Position numbers and translations under genes: made by a program. A stretch of 64,000 nt of DNA from Parabacteroides chongii (GTDB lineage Bacteria > Bacteroidota > Bacteroidia > Bacteroidales > Tannerellaceae), in the NCBI RefSeq assembly GCF_029581355.1, contig NZ_CP120849.1:4310501-4374500 (forward strand), in the 5' to 3' direction. The notes under the pieces are model-generated. The model did not search any database, had not been told where the DNA came from, and was given only the letters and a program-made list of their open reading frames with translations. Shown piece after piece: positions 10,657 to 21,039 of this stretch; position 1 is the stretch's first letter, and each line of letters begins with the position of its first letter.

Positions 10657-12366
10657 TTAGTCGACTGACAGTAATAGTATTTTATTCGACTGATTTCCCC
10701 ATTCTGTCAGCAGGTTGCGCAAGTTGCTAAATTCTGCAGGCGAATATAATTGCTTGTTCAGTTGCAGGCTGCGTTCAACTTCTGTCTTATCACCGTTTTG
10801 CCGGATGGAGATAACTACTTTTCCGGCTCCGTTCTCGATTGTTTTGACAGATTCCGGAGTGGCTAGTTTCATTCCTGCCGGTATTGTCACCGTATAGGCG
10901 TAATGTTCGTTCGCTTTACAGGGCAATAGCAGGTTTTCCTTGCGTGCCGTGTTCATATGGCAATAACTGCTGTGTGCCAGGCTGACCGGAGCATCCGGTA
11001 ATGTGACCATTACATAGCCGTTGTTCGCTTTCAATGTTTGTGAAGATGTTTCCTTTCCTGCATAAGCGGCGATGTTGTCGCCATAATAAGGCAGATAGGC
11101 ATCACCGATCGTGGCTTTCACCTGCGATTCAGCTTTTTCCGGTGAAACGGAAACGGATACTTCATAATTTATACGGGCATCCGGCGTAGGGATCGTAACC
11201 GGAGTTCCTGCGTTGGTCAGACTGATAACCGGTGTTTGGTTGTTCCAGCCGGCTGCTGCCATTTTGCCGGATGTCGGAGACATGATGTATTGTTTGCCGT
11301 CTGCATGGGCTATAACGACCAATTCTTTTATTGCATTTAGTCCGAGACTGGCGGGATCGGCGTTCACACGGTAAGAAGCCGCTGTTTCTGCCTGGATGCC
11401 GACAGCATTCAGCAAGCCGTTCAGCAGGTTTGTTTTCTCTGCTTCCGTTCCGTAAGCGGAATAGAACAGGTCGTTGATCGAACGGATCTTGAATCCGGCA
11501 TCGCGCAGAGGAACCTGGCTGTAACCTACGTTTTCAACTACGTGCTGAAGGATTGCCTGTAACTTTTCCGTATCGTTCTTTTTACCGGCTGTCAGATTTT
11601 CGGCGATGGCATTCAGCTGTACGTTGGTAGCTGGGGTGAACTGGGCGAATAGTCCGTTCAGGGCTTCTTTGTTGGATGCGTAAGTAGAGGCTGTCAGGAA
11701 AGGGATATCTCCATTGGCAGCGGATACAAACATATCACGGGAAGAAGCCGGCAGGTTATTCAGTTTCCAGGTTACCGTTTTCATTCCGCCTTCTGTTGCT
11801 ACAGTCGGTTTGGAATTGATATTCTGTAATGTGTAAGCCAGCGGTTTGTTTTCCGGTACAGACAGGCTGACCGTATATTCTTTTACCGGCGAAGTCTGTA
11901 AAAGTTCGTCGTAGATATCCAGTTCCGGCAGATAGCCCGGTTTGGAAGTCAGGGTATAATCCAGATAGATCGTTGCACCCAGCTCCAGGCCGGTATGGAC
12001 GACAACCATTTCTTTCAGATGATTGTAGGCCGGAGCGTCGGCTGCCGTGCGGGGTAATACTTCAACAAAGGCATTATCCGGTGTTTTCACGATGTTGCCG
12101 TCTTTCTGTTTGGTGTAGGATGCATTGATCTTCAATTCCTGATATTGGGGATTGTATACAATGAAACTTTCTCCGTATGTACCGTTCATGGCGGTGTGAG
12201 TGAAAAGGGTAAGTTCCATGTTGTAACGGAACTCCTGGCTTCCGTCCGCATTCAAAATATATGCTTTCGATAACTTTCTGTATTCGGCTTCCGGTGCAGC
12301 AAACAGAGACGCTGTAAGGGCAAGCAGACAGAGAAGCAGTGCAAATTTATTTACTATCTTAGTCAT
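10657..12366 (-). CDS. DUF3857 domain-containing secreted protein
   Basis: A 569-residue protein with a signal peptide (hydrophobic core ending SLFAAPE). The N-terminal half is the DUF3857 beta domain (YRKLSKAYILNADGSQEFRY, with VVVHTGLELGATIYLDY near residue 120). The middle aligns with a transglutaminase-like fold, but the catalytic Cys-His-Asp set seen in the neighbouring paralogue is not evident (GFKIRSINDLFYS replaces the Cys block), so it is probably catalytically inactive. It lies 6 bases after its paralogue in the same operon. The two probably work together in the periplasm; the substrate is unknown. Confidence 0.8.
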   Translation of the reverse strand: MTKIVNKFALLLCLLALTASLFAAPEAEYRKLSKAYILNADGSQEFRYNMELTLFTHTAMNGTYGESFIVYNPQYQELKINASYTKQKDGNIVKTPDNAFVEVLPRTAADAPAYNHLKEMVVVHTGLELGATIYLDYTLTSKPGYLPELDIYDELLQTSPVKEYTVSLSVPENKPLAYTLQNINSKPTVATEGGMKTVTWKLNNLPASSRDMFVSAANGDIPFLTASTYASNKEALNGLFAQFTPATNVQLNAIAENLTAGKKNDTEKLQAILQHVVENVGYSQVPLRDAGFKIRSINDLFYSAYGTEAEKTNLLNGLLNAVGIQAETAASYRVNADPASLGLNAIKELVVIAHADGKQYIMSPTSGKMAAAGWNNQTPVISLTNAGTPVTIPTPDARINYEVSVSVSPEKAESQVKATIGDAYLPYYGDNIAAYAGKETSSQTLKANNGYVMVTLPDAPVSLAHSSYCHMNTARKENLLLPCKANEHYAYTVTIPAGMKLATPESVKTIENGAGKVVISIRQNGDKTEVERSLQLNKQLYSPAEFSNLRNLLTEWGNQSNKILLLSVD

Positions 12367-12372
12367 CGTCTT

Positions 12373-14337
12373 TTACTTTTTAATAATTAAATAATCTCCG
12401 AACCCTTTATGTGCATTGACGGCTGAACGGAAACCATCCCAGTCGCTTGCTTCGTATACACGTTTCTTTAAAGCGAGTTTTTGATGAAGTGTCACTTTGT
12501 CGCCTTGCTGGCTTAATGAGCCTTCGAAGTCGGCAGCGTCGCTTTGCTTGTTTTCGTTTTTAACTTCATTCAGCAGTGTATATCCTTTCGGAAGCTGGAT
12601 CGTTTCGTCCAGTTCAACCAGGCGTGAACAAGCGTCTTTAAAGCCATACTGACGTTCGGCGAGGTCGGTGTTGATACGCAGGTAGCTTTTTACCTGGTTA
12701 TAGAGGTTGTTCATGACCAGCGGTTTGAATGCCAGCTCTTCTTTTCCTGCAATCGCATATTCCGGAATTTCGTAGCGGAACGTGATTTTGATAGGGGCAG
12801 CCTGATAGTCTTTCGGATCTTTACCATAATCGACGCTGATCAGGCGGGCTTTAGGAGAAACATTCAGCAGCTGGCTTTCCAGCATGTTTTTCCATTGTGA
12901 CTGCCAGCCACGGGTAAACATTCCGCGGATATTACTGTCCGACTGGCCTTCGGCTGTGATGGTGAACTGCCCGGTCAATGTGCCTTTTGCATCCAGTTTG
13001 TTGTTTGCATGAATGCGTACGTAATGGTTTTCCGGAGCGGAAACCGGAGTCAGGCAAAGGTCTGAACCTTCGGGAACACCCGGCAGATAGTTTTGCTGTT
13101 GTTCGGCGCTGCTCCACAATTCGCGACAGAAAGGAACCCAGGTCGGATCGAGCGGCATATAGGTACCGTTGGATAACTTAACGACAGCGACGCAATGGTT
13201 GAAATGGTCTGCCGGGATACTTTCCACGCGGCTGCCTGCCATTGTCATGGCCGGGTAAGCTTCGAAGCCTGCCATACGCAGGAAGGAGATCAGTGTTCCG
13301 GCAATGTCTTTACAAACACCGCAACGGTCGGTATAATTCATTTTGGTATTATGGAGCGTATAGCCTTCGCCTTTCCCCATAGAGATACCGGAATAACGGA
13401 TATTATCGGCGACCCAGTGGGTGAGGACAGCTATCTTTTCCATTTCGGTTTTCTTGCCTTTGATCAACTCGTCTACTTTTTTCTGGGCTTCAGGTAGTGG
13501 AGCAAAGCTTCCGTAATCTTCGTTAACCTTATTGAACCATAGTGATTTATCCTGCCATTTCGGAGTGGATGACATCATCAATTTCGGAGCGGCATCGAAC
13601 AGGTTTACCATATTGGGTTCCTGCTTGGTCGGCATGATGTCGTTTGTAGAGAATGTGTATGCCTTGCGTCCGTCTTCGTAACGCATGGAAGAAGCACAGT
13701 CACCCTGATAGAACTGGAACTGCATTTCTTTCTCCATCGGGATGGATACTTTGTATACTTTGCGCACAGTCGGTTCCGTTACCCAGAAAGGAACGATGTC
13801 ATAGAATTGTCCGCGCATAGGAGGGATGAAACGGGATTCGTCATCGCCGCCGTCTGCCAATAATGCGTAGGTGAAACCTTTCTTGTCGATTTCATAGTCC
13901 AGGATGTCGCCCGGATTCAACTGGCCTACTTCAAGCATGATCTGACGGGCTCCCCAATAGATGGCGCGTGCCGGTGCTGCATAGTCGCAGGCTTGCGTAA
14001 CATCCAGGTTGATCACGTCGCCGTTGGCACGGTAAACGGTTGCTCTCTTGAACTGTGCAAAAGCCGTCAGCGGATCGTAATCATATTTGATGATGCGATT
14101 GGCGACTGCTCCGCGGGGAGTCTGGATCTTGATGGTTTTGCAGACAGAAAAAGAGCCTGAACCGGTCGGTTGTACGGTTACGGATGTACTGTCCAGCAAA
14201 TTGACGCAATCAAATCCGGCATAAACTTCCGGCTTCTGAAGCATCGGGTCCGGTGCGAACCGGCAACTTTCTCCACTCTGTCCGTAGGCAGAGGTAAAAG
14301 TGAGAAGTGATAATAATATAACATTCAAATGTTTCAT
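12373..14337 (-). CDS. DUF3857 / transglutaminase-like protein
   Basis: A 654-residue secreted protein (signal peptide to about residue 20, SAYGQ). An N-terminal DUF3857 domain is followed by a transglutaminase-like domain with Cys342 in RCGVCKD, His381 in FNHCVAVV and Asp397 in MPLDPTW, the expected catalytic triad. Such proteins may act on peptide or amide bonds outside the cytoplasm; the substrate is unknown. The ATG at 14337 shares four bases (ATGA) with the stop of the HNH nuclease gene upstream. The gene therefore has no promoter of its own in the short leader, and may now depend on transcription through the Septu-like genes. Confidence 0.85.
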   Translation of the reverse strand: MKHLNVILLSLLTFTSAYGQSGESCRFAPDPMLQKPEVYAGFDCVNLLDSTSVTVQPTGSGSFSVCKTIKIQTPRGAVANRIIKYDYDPLTAFAQFKRATVYRANGDVINLDVTQACDYAAPARAIYWGARQIMLEVGQLNPGDILDYEIDKKGFTYALLADGGDDESRFIPPMRGQFYDIVPFWVTEPTVRKVYKVSIPMEKEMQFQFYQGDCASSMRYEDGRKAYTFSTNDIMPTKQEPNMVNLFDAAPKLMMSSTPKWQDKSLWFNKVNEDYGSFAPLPEAQKKVDELIKGKKTEMEKIAVLTHWVADNIRYSGISMGKGEGYTLHNTKMNYTDRCGVCKDIAGTLISFLRMAGFEAYPAMTMAGSRVESIPADHFNHCVAVVKLSNGTYMPLDPTWVPFCRELWSSAEQQQNYLPGVPEGSDLCLTPVSAPENHYVRIHANNKLDAKGTLTGQFTITAEGQSDSNIRGMFTRGWQSQWKNMLESQLLNVSPKARLISVDYGKDPKDYQAAPIKITFRYEIPEYAIAGKEELAFKPLVMNNLYNQVKSYLRINTDLAERQYGFKDACSRLVELDETIQLPKGYTLLNEVKNENKQSDAADFEGSLSQQGDKVTLHQKLALKKRVYEASDWDGFRSAVNAHKGFGDYLIIKK

Positions 14338-15002
14338 AGATTGTTATTTTGTTTATTAGTATTATTCCATTTAATATACTCCCCAAATTCACGGTTTAAT
14401 ATAGGGTTTGTTTTTATAATTCTATATTTAAATCCCAGGAATTCTCTGTTTATTTGGAGACGTTCGATGATGGCTGTCCGATAATCATCTGAAGGATTTG
14501 AAAGGAATTTATCTATCAGCTTTTTAAATGAATTGAGCCGTGATAAATAGTATTCGTAGAAATTCTCTTCCATTCTTTTGCGGCTAATGCCTGCCCCATT
14601 GAATATGAGTGATAATAGTTTTATTGTCTTATTAGTTTCTATATCATTACGGTTAGACAGGAATAGGACTTTTTTATGAGGGAAATCGTTGGTATGTATA
14701 ATAAACTCCTCTATTGGGTTCTCCAAAGGATTGAGTAGATCATCATATTTATTAGATTTTTTATTATTGCAGTAGTTGCAGCTTAATAACAAATTTGTCC
14801 ATTCGGCTTTTAGATGTGGATAGTTTCCTTGTGATTTAAAGTGTTCTATTTGAAAATCAGTAACTAATCTGCGTTCACATATATAACACTTATCATGCTG
14901 ATCTTCTAAAAGTTGTTTTTTTACATCTTCTTGGTTATATCGCATACAACCATCTTTCTGTAAGGAATTGGGGACAATATTGCTTTTCCTGATTCTTATC
15001 AT
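14334..15002 (-). CDS. ptuB: Septu-like HNH nuclease (PtuB-like)
   Basis: A 222-residue protein with a Cys-rich HNH fold: CYIC (39-42), IEHFKS with His54, Asn70 in TNLLLSC, and CNYC (75-78). Two CxxC pairs hold zinc and the HNH core is complete. Its partner ATPase ends 9 bases upstream. An ATPase plus a small HNH nuclease of this type is the layout of the Septu antiphage system, in which PtuB cuts nucleic acid under ATPase control. No retron reverse transcriptase is adjacent. The last few residues (NTNKQNNNL) are encoded by sequence that looks like the 5' leader of the next host gene, so the tail may be read-through added at integration. Confidence 0.7.
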   Translation of the reverse strand: MIRIRKSNIVPNSLQKDGCMRYNQEDVKKQLLEDQHDKCYICERRLVTDFQIEHFKSQGNYPHLKAEWTNLLLSCNYCNNKKSNKYDDLLNPLENPIEEFIIHTNDFPHKKVLFLSNRNDIETNKTIKLLSLIFNGAGISRKRMEENFYEYYLSRLNSFKKLIDKFLSNPSDDYRTAIIERLQINREFLGFKYRIIKTNPILNREFGEYIKWNNTNKQNNNL

Positions 15003-15011
15003 CTGAAATTG

Positions 15012-16238
15012 CTATTTAGATAAATTACGTTTTATATCATAGTACTCGCTTTTGATGGCGGGTGCAACTACATCTGAGATTTGTTCAAATTCGTTTACCA
15101 GTTCTTCCAGTTCTATTTTATCAGAAATAGTAAGTTCTGTCTTTTGCACTAATGATTTCAGAGTATCCAGTTTGATTTGCAGGTAACTGGAGTCTGAGCG
15201 GACACCAAAATATCCTTCTGCCAATGCTTCATATGAATAATCTGTCAGATCACCGATTGATTCCTTTCGCTCCAGATCGAATGCAACGGCATTAGGTAAA
15301 GAGTTTAGAATAAATGGAGAATGAGTGGTTACGATAAATTGAATATTAGGGAATATATGTGTCAGTAATGGCAATATAATCCGTTGTAACCCTAAATGAA
15401 GGTGTGTTTCTATCTCATCAATTAATACAATGCCCTGCTTTTCATATGTACGTGTTAATATGTCAGGCGTTTGCATTTTTAGGATTAAATCAGTTACTAT
15501 ATCGATAACAGCAGAATAACCGGCAGATAGTTCCGTGAATTTAAACTCTTTCCCTACTGTTTGAATTTTAAAACTGTAATCTTTATAATTGAATATAAGC
15601 TTTAATGATTTATCTTCAAATATACTTTGTAATAGTTTCTCGAACTCAATAAACCATTGATTTATCTTATCTGCATCTTCTATTTGTTGTTCGTTGCGGG
15701 CTAAAGCTTCCTGGATTTTGTAATCAACAAGAAATTTGAGGAATTCACTTACCTTTTTTTCTTTAATGTTATTTATTGGGCGTAAATCTGGTTTAACTGG
15801 ACTTAGTGGCTCTATCATTTCACTTATACGTTCAGCTTCGTAGAATGTTATAACTAACTCGTGATTATCATAAGCTGATTTTATATTATAAATGTTATTG
15901 AATGTCAGTTCTGCTTTTGTATACTTATCAAGAACTCTGTTAGTTGTGTTTAAAGCAGATTTGAGCATCGAAGTATTTCGATTTTCTGGTTTATTGATTG
16001 TATCTGATATTTGATGCTCAAGGCTTATTTTTTCTTTTTTCCACGCGTCAATATGTAAAATATCGTTAGAATTCAGAGCTTCTAAATAATCTAATATAGC
16101 ATTTAATAGAATCGTTTTTCCACTACCATTTTTCCCGGTAATAATAAGATGTTTTTTTTCTTTCTCATCAATAGGGATATTGAAGTTTTCTAAATGAAAG
16201 ACTTTATTGACTTTGATGTTTGTCAGGAAATAATCCAT
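15012..16238 (-). CDS. ptuA: Septu-like AAA ATPase (PtuA-like)
   Basis: A 408-residue ABC/SMC-type ATPase. Walker A ITGKNGSGKT lies near residue 32, a charged middle region probably forms the coiled coil, Walker B VLIDEIETHLH comes near 275, and FIVTTHSPFILNSLP follows. It lies 9 bases before the HNH nuclease and the two form one unit. This arrangement matches PtuA-PtuB of Septu; PtuA oligomerises and regulates PtuB. The DNA is more AT-rich than the men operon upstream, consistent with acquisition. Other ATPase-HNH defence pairs (for example retron-associated ones) would look similar, so the Septu call rests on gene content. Confidence 0.7.
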   Translation of the reverse strand: MDYFLTNIKVNKVFHLENFNIPIDEKEKKHLIITGKNGSGKTILLNAILDYLEALNSNDILHIDAWKKEKISLEHQISDTINKPENRNTSMLKSALNTTNRVLDKYTKAELTFNNIYNIKSAYDNHELVITFYEAERISEMIEPLSPVKPDLRPINNIKEKKVSEFLKFLVDYKIQEALARNEQQIEDADKINQWFIEFEKLLQSIFEDKSLKLIFNYKDYSFKIQTVGKEFKFTELSAGYSAVIDIVTDLILKMQTPDILTRTYEKQGIVLIDEIETHLHLGLQRIILPLLTHIFPNIQFIVTTHSPFILNSLPNAVAFDLERKESIGDLTDYSYEALAEGYFGVRSDSSYLQIKLDTLKSLVQKTELTISDKIELEELVNEFEQISDVVAPAIKSEYYDIKRNLSK

Positions 16239-16296
16239 GATACGTGTAATTTTATGTGTTCAGATTACAAAGTTATTATTTTATTTCATCGAAACT

Positions 16297-18417
16297 CTAT
16301 CTATTGTCAATAGATTTCATTGCCAGTATCCGACAGGCTTTCCGGTCTGTTTTACCACTTCCGGTAAGTGGGATGGCATCTACCTGCCTGATGTATTTAG
16401 GCTGTTGGTATTTGGGCAGAAGGGGGACGATCCTGTCAGGAAGGCTGTCCGCGTCTGTTGTTTTTTCTACCAATAGCACAATTGCTTCTCCTAATCCCGG
16501 ATGTGGAATAGCCGTTATTGCAAAGGTAACGGAAATTATTGAACGAAGAGTTTCTTCTATCGATTCTATTTGTACTTTTATTCCTCCGGTGTTGATGGTG
16601 TTGTCTTTTCTTCCCAGGATGGTAAAAGTTCCGTCCGGATGTATCTCTGCCAGGTCGTTTGTTGCCAAGGTGTCATCACAAACCAGCGGTGCTTGGATAA
16701 CCAGTGTTTTTTCGGGCGATAAACATAGTTTTACAGATGAAAAAGGTGTATATGCCGATGAAGCATCCAGACCGTTTAGTTTGCGGAGGGCGATGTGCGA
16801 CAAGGTTTCTGTCATTCCGTAGGTGGAATAGATCTTATTCGGTAGTTGGCGTATTTCGTCTTCCAGCTCTTTATTGATAGCTCCGCCTCCGACGATTACT
16901 ATTTCTGTCCGGCAAAGGCGTTCTCTTTCTTCCGGAACTTGGAGCGTGTTGAATACCTGCAACGGGATCATGGCTGTGAAGCGGAGCGGAACATCGACAT
17001 CTGCCAGCGGATGGCCGGACGGTGTGCGCAGAATGAGATTCAATCCGGCAACAAGTGCACGTACGACGACCATCTTTCCGGCTATATATTGTAAAGGCAT
17101 ACACAACAAGGCGGTATCGCCTTTCTTTAGCTGGAGAAAAGAGCAGGTGAGGATGGCACTTTGCATCATTTGCTCTTTGCGGACGGTAAACTCTTTAGGT
17201 GTACCGGTGGAGCCGGATGTATGTACGGTTATGTATGGAGATTCGCTAAACCAGTCTGATAGGAAGTCATAGAGGTCGCGCTGTATTTGTGGTGCGTTGT
17301 CCGGAAGCCCGGACCGTAATTGCTGTATATTATCCGCATGGCAAATAATTTCGTTTTCCAAATGTAACTTCTGTTTACTACGGTCTGTTAGGAACTTATC
17401 GTTGTACCATAAACAATCTTTCCGAATGGATAAAGGCATCTCTACATTATCTGTAAACAAAGCCCCTGTTCCTAGTCCTTGCGGCAGTGGATTGTCGAAT
17501 GTGGCACACCATTGTGCTATTGCATTCAGTCCGATATTGGATTCCAGCGCTGAAGTGATCCACCAACCGATATGTTGTTTTTCTGCTTCTTCAATCCATT
17601 CCTGACCTCCGCTTATACCGCCGTGCAGAGAGGGTTTCAGTATAATATATTGCGGTCGGATAGCTGATAAAAGTTCTTTTTTCCCCTGTACGGTGTTGCA
17701 GCCGATCAGTTCCTCATCCAATGCGATAGGAAGCGGTGTCTGTGCAGCAAGGCGTGCCATCTCTTCCCATTGTCCGGCACGGATGGGTTGTTCGATGGAA
17801 TGCAGGTCGAGTTCAGACAGTCGCTGCAATTTCTCCAGTGCATCGGTCGGTGAGAATGCACCGTTCGCATCTACCCGTAATTCTATCTCTTTGGCAGAGA
17901 AATGGGCACGGATGTGTTTCAGTAAAGCTAATTCTTCCTCAAAGTTGATAGCTCCGATTTTCAGTTTGATGCAACGGAAGCCGGTCTGCATCTTCATCTC
18001 TATCTGCTCCAGCATCTTTTTATAGTCGCCCATCCAAATCAGGCCGTTGATGGGGATACCTGTTTCGCCACGTGAAAAAGGAGTATCCCAAAGAGAAAAG
18101 TTGCCTGTCCGGAAATGACGGAAAGCTGTCTCCAGTCCGAAAAGGATAGATGGATAGGGACGGAGCGCCTCCGTATCGGGCATTCCGGTCTGTTCCGTTT
18201 GTCGGCAGATGTCTGTCAATATTAGTTCATAGTCCGGCAGGTCGTCGCAACTTAATTTTGGCAGTGGAGCACATTCCCCTATACCGACTCGCCCGGGAGC
18301 CTCATCAGAGGTAAGGTACAGATACCAGCTTTTGCGCGTGGTGTAAGTTCCTCTCGATGTTCCGGCTGGTTGTTTGAAATGTAGTACTTTCGGTATAATT
18401 TGTATATGATAAGACAT
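16297..18417 (-). CDS. menCE: Fused o-succinylbenzoate synthase and o-succinylbenzoyl-CoA ligase
   Basis: One 706-residue frame holds two menaquinone enzymes. Residues 1 to about 345 are MenC of the enolase superfamily: FRCIKLKIG (base lysine), the metal ligands [13 protein letters not shown] and LDEE, and ILKPSLHGG. From about 380 the frame is an AMP-forming acyl-CoA ligase (MenE) with [20 protein letters not shown] and a C-terminal [10 protein letters not shown] lysine loop. MenC dehydrates SHCHC to o-succinylbenzoate and MenE activates it to the CoA ester, so the fusion joins consecutive steps. The join is a short linker with no internal stop. It follows menB across a repeat-rich gap and ends 58 bases before the Septu-like ATPase. 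Confidence 0.92.
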   Translation of the reverse strand: MSYHIQIIPKVLHFKQPAGTSRGTYTTRKSWYLYLTSDEAPGRVGIGECAPLPKLSCDDLPDYELILTDICRQTEQTGMPDTEALRPYPSILFGLETAFRHFRTGNFSLWDTPFSRGETGIPINGLIWMGDYKKMLEQIEMKMQTGFRCIKLKIGAINFEEELALLKHIRAHFSAKEIELRVDANGAFSPTDALEKLQRLSELDLHSIEQPIRAGQWEEMARLAAQTPLPIALDEELIGCNTVQGKKELLSAIRPQYIILKPSLHGGISGGQEWIEEAEKQHIGWWITSALESNIGLNAIAQWCATFDNPLPQGLGTGALFTDNVEMPLSIRKDCLWYNDKFLTDRSKQKLHLENEIICHADNIQQLRSGLPDNAPQIQRDLYDFLSDWFSESPYITVHTSGSTGTPKEFTVRKEQMMQSAILTCSFLQLKKGDTALLCMPLQYIAGKMVVVRALVAGLNLILRTPSGHPLADVDVPLRFTAMIPLQVFNTLQVPEERERLCRTEIVIVGGGAINKELEDEIRQLPNKIYSTYGMTETLSHIALRKLNGLDASSAYTPFSSVKLCLSPEKTLVIQAPLVCDDTLATNDLAEIHPDGTFTILGRKDNTINTGGIKVQIESIEETLRSIISVTFAITAIPHPGLGEAIVLLVEKTTDADSLPDRIVPLLPKYQQPKYIRQVDAIPLTGSGKTDRKACRILAMKSIDNR

Positions 18418-18418
18418 A

Positions 18419-18502
18419 GTAGTTGACAGTTGATAGTTGACAGTTGACAGGTGCAGTTTCCGGTTATTTAACTGTCAACTGTCACTTGCCAACTGTCAAC
18501 TG
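18419..18502. repeat. Heptamer-like tandem repeats forming an inverted repeat between menC and menB
   Basis: The sequence 18421-18450 repeats GTTGACA/GTTGATA units in tandem. The sequence 18471-18502 carries the reverse complement units TGTCAACTGTCA and CAACTGTCAACTG. The two halves can fold into a hairpin of 25-30 bases per arm. It is not a terminator (no T-run). No larger spacer-repeat structure is present. Confidence 0.75.
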
Positions 18503-18503
18503 A

Positions 18504-19328
18504 TTACGGGAACTTTGGATAATCCTCAAACCGGGGACGGCGCTTTTCCAGGAATGCCTTGCCGCCTTCCTGGGCTTCTTCGGTCATGTAGTAGAGCATG
18601 GTGGCATCGCCCGCCAGTTCCTGGATACCGGCTTGTCCGTCCAGTTCGGCGTTCAGGCCTGCTTTGATCATACGGAGGGCGAGCGGGCTGTGCATCATCA
18701 TGGTTTCAGACCATTCGACGTATTCGTCTTCCAGTTTATCCAAAGGAACAACTTTATTGACGAGGCCCATATCGAGTGCTTCCTGGGCGTTATACTTACG
18801 GCAGAGGAACCAGATTTCGCGGGCTTTCTTCTGTCCGACAATGCGTGCCAGGTAAGAAGAGCCGAAGCCTGCATCGAAACTGCCTACACGGGGACCCGTC
18901 TGTCCGAAGATAGCATTCTCGGATGCAATTGTCAAGTCGCACACCACATGCAATACATGACCGCCACCGATGGCAAAACCATTCACCGCAGCAATAACCG
19001 GCTTCGGCATTGAACGGATTTGTTTTTGTACATCGAGAACATTCAGACGTGCCACACCGTCTTTACCGATATAACCGCCATGACCTTTTACATTCATATC
19101 CCCTCCGGCACAGAATGCGGTATCGCCGGCTCCTGTCAGGACGATTACATTTATATCTTGGCGTTCGCGGCAGATATAAAGCGCGTCGCTCATTTCGGTT
19201 GTTGTAGTGGGAGTGAAGGCATTACGATAGCGTTCGCGGTTGATGGTGATGCGGGCAATGCCTTTATAGAAGTCGAAAAGAATATCTTCGTATTCTTTTA
19301 TAGTTGTCCATTCTCTTTTTGTTGACAT
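18504..19328 (-). CDS. menB: 1,4-dihydroxy-2-naphthoyl-CoA synthase
   Basis: A 274-residue crotonase-family enzyme that closes the second ring of the naphthoquinone from o-succinylbenzoyl-CoA. Features include TVINR-like [11 protein letters not shown] near the start, the oxyanion-hole segment [12 protein letters not shown], the MenB-typical [21 protein letters not shown], and the C-terminal [10 protein letters not shown], which is highly characteristic of MenB. Length is normal. It begins 1 base after menD ends and is translated from the same message. Confidence 0.95.
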   Translation of the reverse strand: MSTKREWTTIKEYEDILFDFYKGIARITINRERYRNAFTPTTTTEMSDALYICRERQDINVIVLTGAGDTAFCAGGDMNVKGHGGYIGKDGVARLNVLDVQKQIRSMPKPVIAAVNGFAIGGGHVLHVVCDLTIASENAIFGQTGPRVGSFDAGFGSSYLARIVGQKKAREIWFLCRKYNAQEALDMGLVNKVVPLDKLEDEYVEWSETMMMHSPLALRMIKAGLNAELDGQAGIQELAGDATMLYYMTEEAQEGGKAFLEKRRPRFEDYPKFP

Positions 19329-19329
19329 A

Positions 19330-20997
19330 TTATTTTTGCTTTAGTTGATGATAATACTCTTTCAGCAGGCGAACATCTTCGTCTTTATCGGTGAAAACCT
19401 CCATCAGGATCGGCTGATTCACCGGATTAGGGTCGGTAAAGACTTTCATCGCTTCTTCCAGCTCTTCCATATTCCGTACGCCCTGGTAAAGGAATCCCCG
19501 TTCGGTTGCCCAGCCTTGTGCCGATGTCTTATGCGTTGCTGTGACAAAACGGTGGGTCTTGTCAGACATAGACAGTCCGGGAAGAGCCTGGAATATCTCA
19601 CCTCCGCCATTGTTCAGCAGCAGGATACGCAGATTGCAACCGAAGTTACTGTTCCAAAGCGCATTCATGTCATAAAAGAAACTCAGGTCGCCGATTACGA
19701 CAAAGTTCAGCTTGTCGGATGCAACCGCATAACCGATAGCGGTAGACAAGGAACCTTCTATGCCGCTTGTTCCCCGGTTACAGCAGACTTCCACCTCTTC
19801 GGGCAAATTGTATAACTGTGCGTAACGCACCGTCGAACTGTTACCCAAATGTAAAGCGGACGGGGTAGGCAATGATTTGATCAACTCACCGATCGCTGCC
19901 ATTTCTGAGTAAGCAAATTCCGGTTGCGGAAGCTCTTTCGTATTGTTTTCCCAAACCCGGGGAAACTCAGTCGGTTTATTTTCCAGGAGATAAGCGATTT
20001 TTTCCAAAAATTCGAACGGGTCCATCTCTATCACGGTTGTCATGGAACCATACAAGTCGGCTACTTCGCCATCCGCAGATACATGCCAGTGTTCTTTTGG
20101 AGGATTTTCCCGAAGGAATTTCTTCAAACGCTTGGAAACGATATGACCTCCATAGGTAATAACCAGCTCGGGAACCATCTTATCCAGTGTCTCTTCAGGC
20201 AAAGCATAGAGTGCTGCATCGAAATTCTTAACCGGAATGCCGGGAATTGTTTTATTGCTGGTATGTTCAGTCAGCCAGGTAAAATGTTTGTAGAGCAGTT
20301 TGGATATCTTCTTTTCAAAAAGATAGATCAGACTCATCTGACCGACAATGATCATTCGTTTGTTGTATTTGTTCAGGCGTTCGATCAGCGTATTGTATTC
20401 CCGGTCGTATACGTTCAATCCCTGATAACGGGTAATGACACGTACTTCCGGCAGTTCGGCAGTCGTAAACCGGAACAGTGGTTCTGAGATGGGTATATTA
20501 ATATGTACCGGGCCTTTACCATGATGATTCAGTTCCAGTAATGCCTCGTTGACAAGCCGGTTGCAATACCATTCATCTTCGTCAGTATGTATTTCCGGCA
20601 GGTTGACGGACTTCTTGACCAGTGAGCCGAACACACCCGGTTGCGGTAATGTCTGCCCATCCATTTGTCCGATCCATGCACCCGGACGGTCTGCCGATAT
20701 CACGACAAGGGGAACATGCTGATAGTAAGCTTCCGCTACTGCCGGATGGATATTCAACAGGGCTGTACCGGAAGTGCAACAGACGGCAGCAGGTTTTCCG
20801 CCATGCAATGCGAGCCCCATCGCAAAGAATCCCGCACTTCGTTCGTCTGTTACAGGATAGCAGGTGAAGAACGGATGGTTTGCCAATGTGTGTACTATCG
20901 GAGAGTTACGGCTACCCGGACATAATACGATTTTATTTATATTATGCTCTTTGAGCAGAGCCACCAACTGAAGAATATTTTTCTTATCGGTATACAT
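19330..20997 (-). CDS. menD: 2-succinyl-5-enolpyruvyl-6-hydroxy-3-cyclohexene-1-carboxylate synthase
   Basis: A 555-residue thiamine-diphosphate enzyme that adds 2-oxoglutarate to isochorismate. Typical MenD landmarks are [10 protein letters not shown] near residue 26, [12 protein letters not shown] (catalytic Glu), [10 protein letters not shown], and the ThDP/metal motif [14 protein letters not shown] near 440 followed by [10 protein letters not shown]. Length and order are normal for the family. It lies between menF, 42 bases upstream, and menB. Confidence 0.95.
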   Translation of the reverse strand: MYTDKKNILQLVALLKEHNINKIVLCPGSRNSPIVHTLANHPFFTCYPVTDERSAGFFAMGLALHGGKPAAVCCTSGTALLNIHPAVAEAYYQHVPLVVISADRPGAWIGQMDGQTLPQPGVFGSLVKKSVNLPEIHTDEDEWYCNRLVNEALLELNHHGKGPVHINIPISEPLFRFTTAELPEVRVITRYQGLNVYDREYNTLIERLNKYNKRMIIVGQMSLIYLFEKKISKLLYKHFTWLTEHTSNKTIPGIPVKNFDAALYALPEETLDKMVPELVITYGGHIVSKRLKKFLRENPPKEHWHVSADGEVADLYGSMTTVIEMDPFEFLEKIAYLLENKPTEFPRVWENNTKELPQPEFAYSEMAAIGELIKSLPTPSALHLGNSSTVRYAQLYNLPEEVEVCCNRGTSGIEGSLSTAIGYAVASDKLNFVVIGDLSFFYDMNALWNSNFGCNLRILLLNNGGGEIFQALPGLSMSDKTHRFVTATHKTSAQGWATERGFLYQGVRNMEELEEAMKVFTDPNPVNQPILMEVFTDKDEDVRLLKEYYHQLKQK

Positions 20998-21039
20998 ATC
21001 TTATTAATCTATTCTGTTTACTCACAAAAGTACATAATT

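Noticed and set aside
18421..18502. Possible CRISPR-like repeat array
   Set aside because: The units are only about seven bases with no spacers of regular length, occur in both orientations, and no cas genes are nearby.
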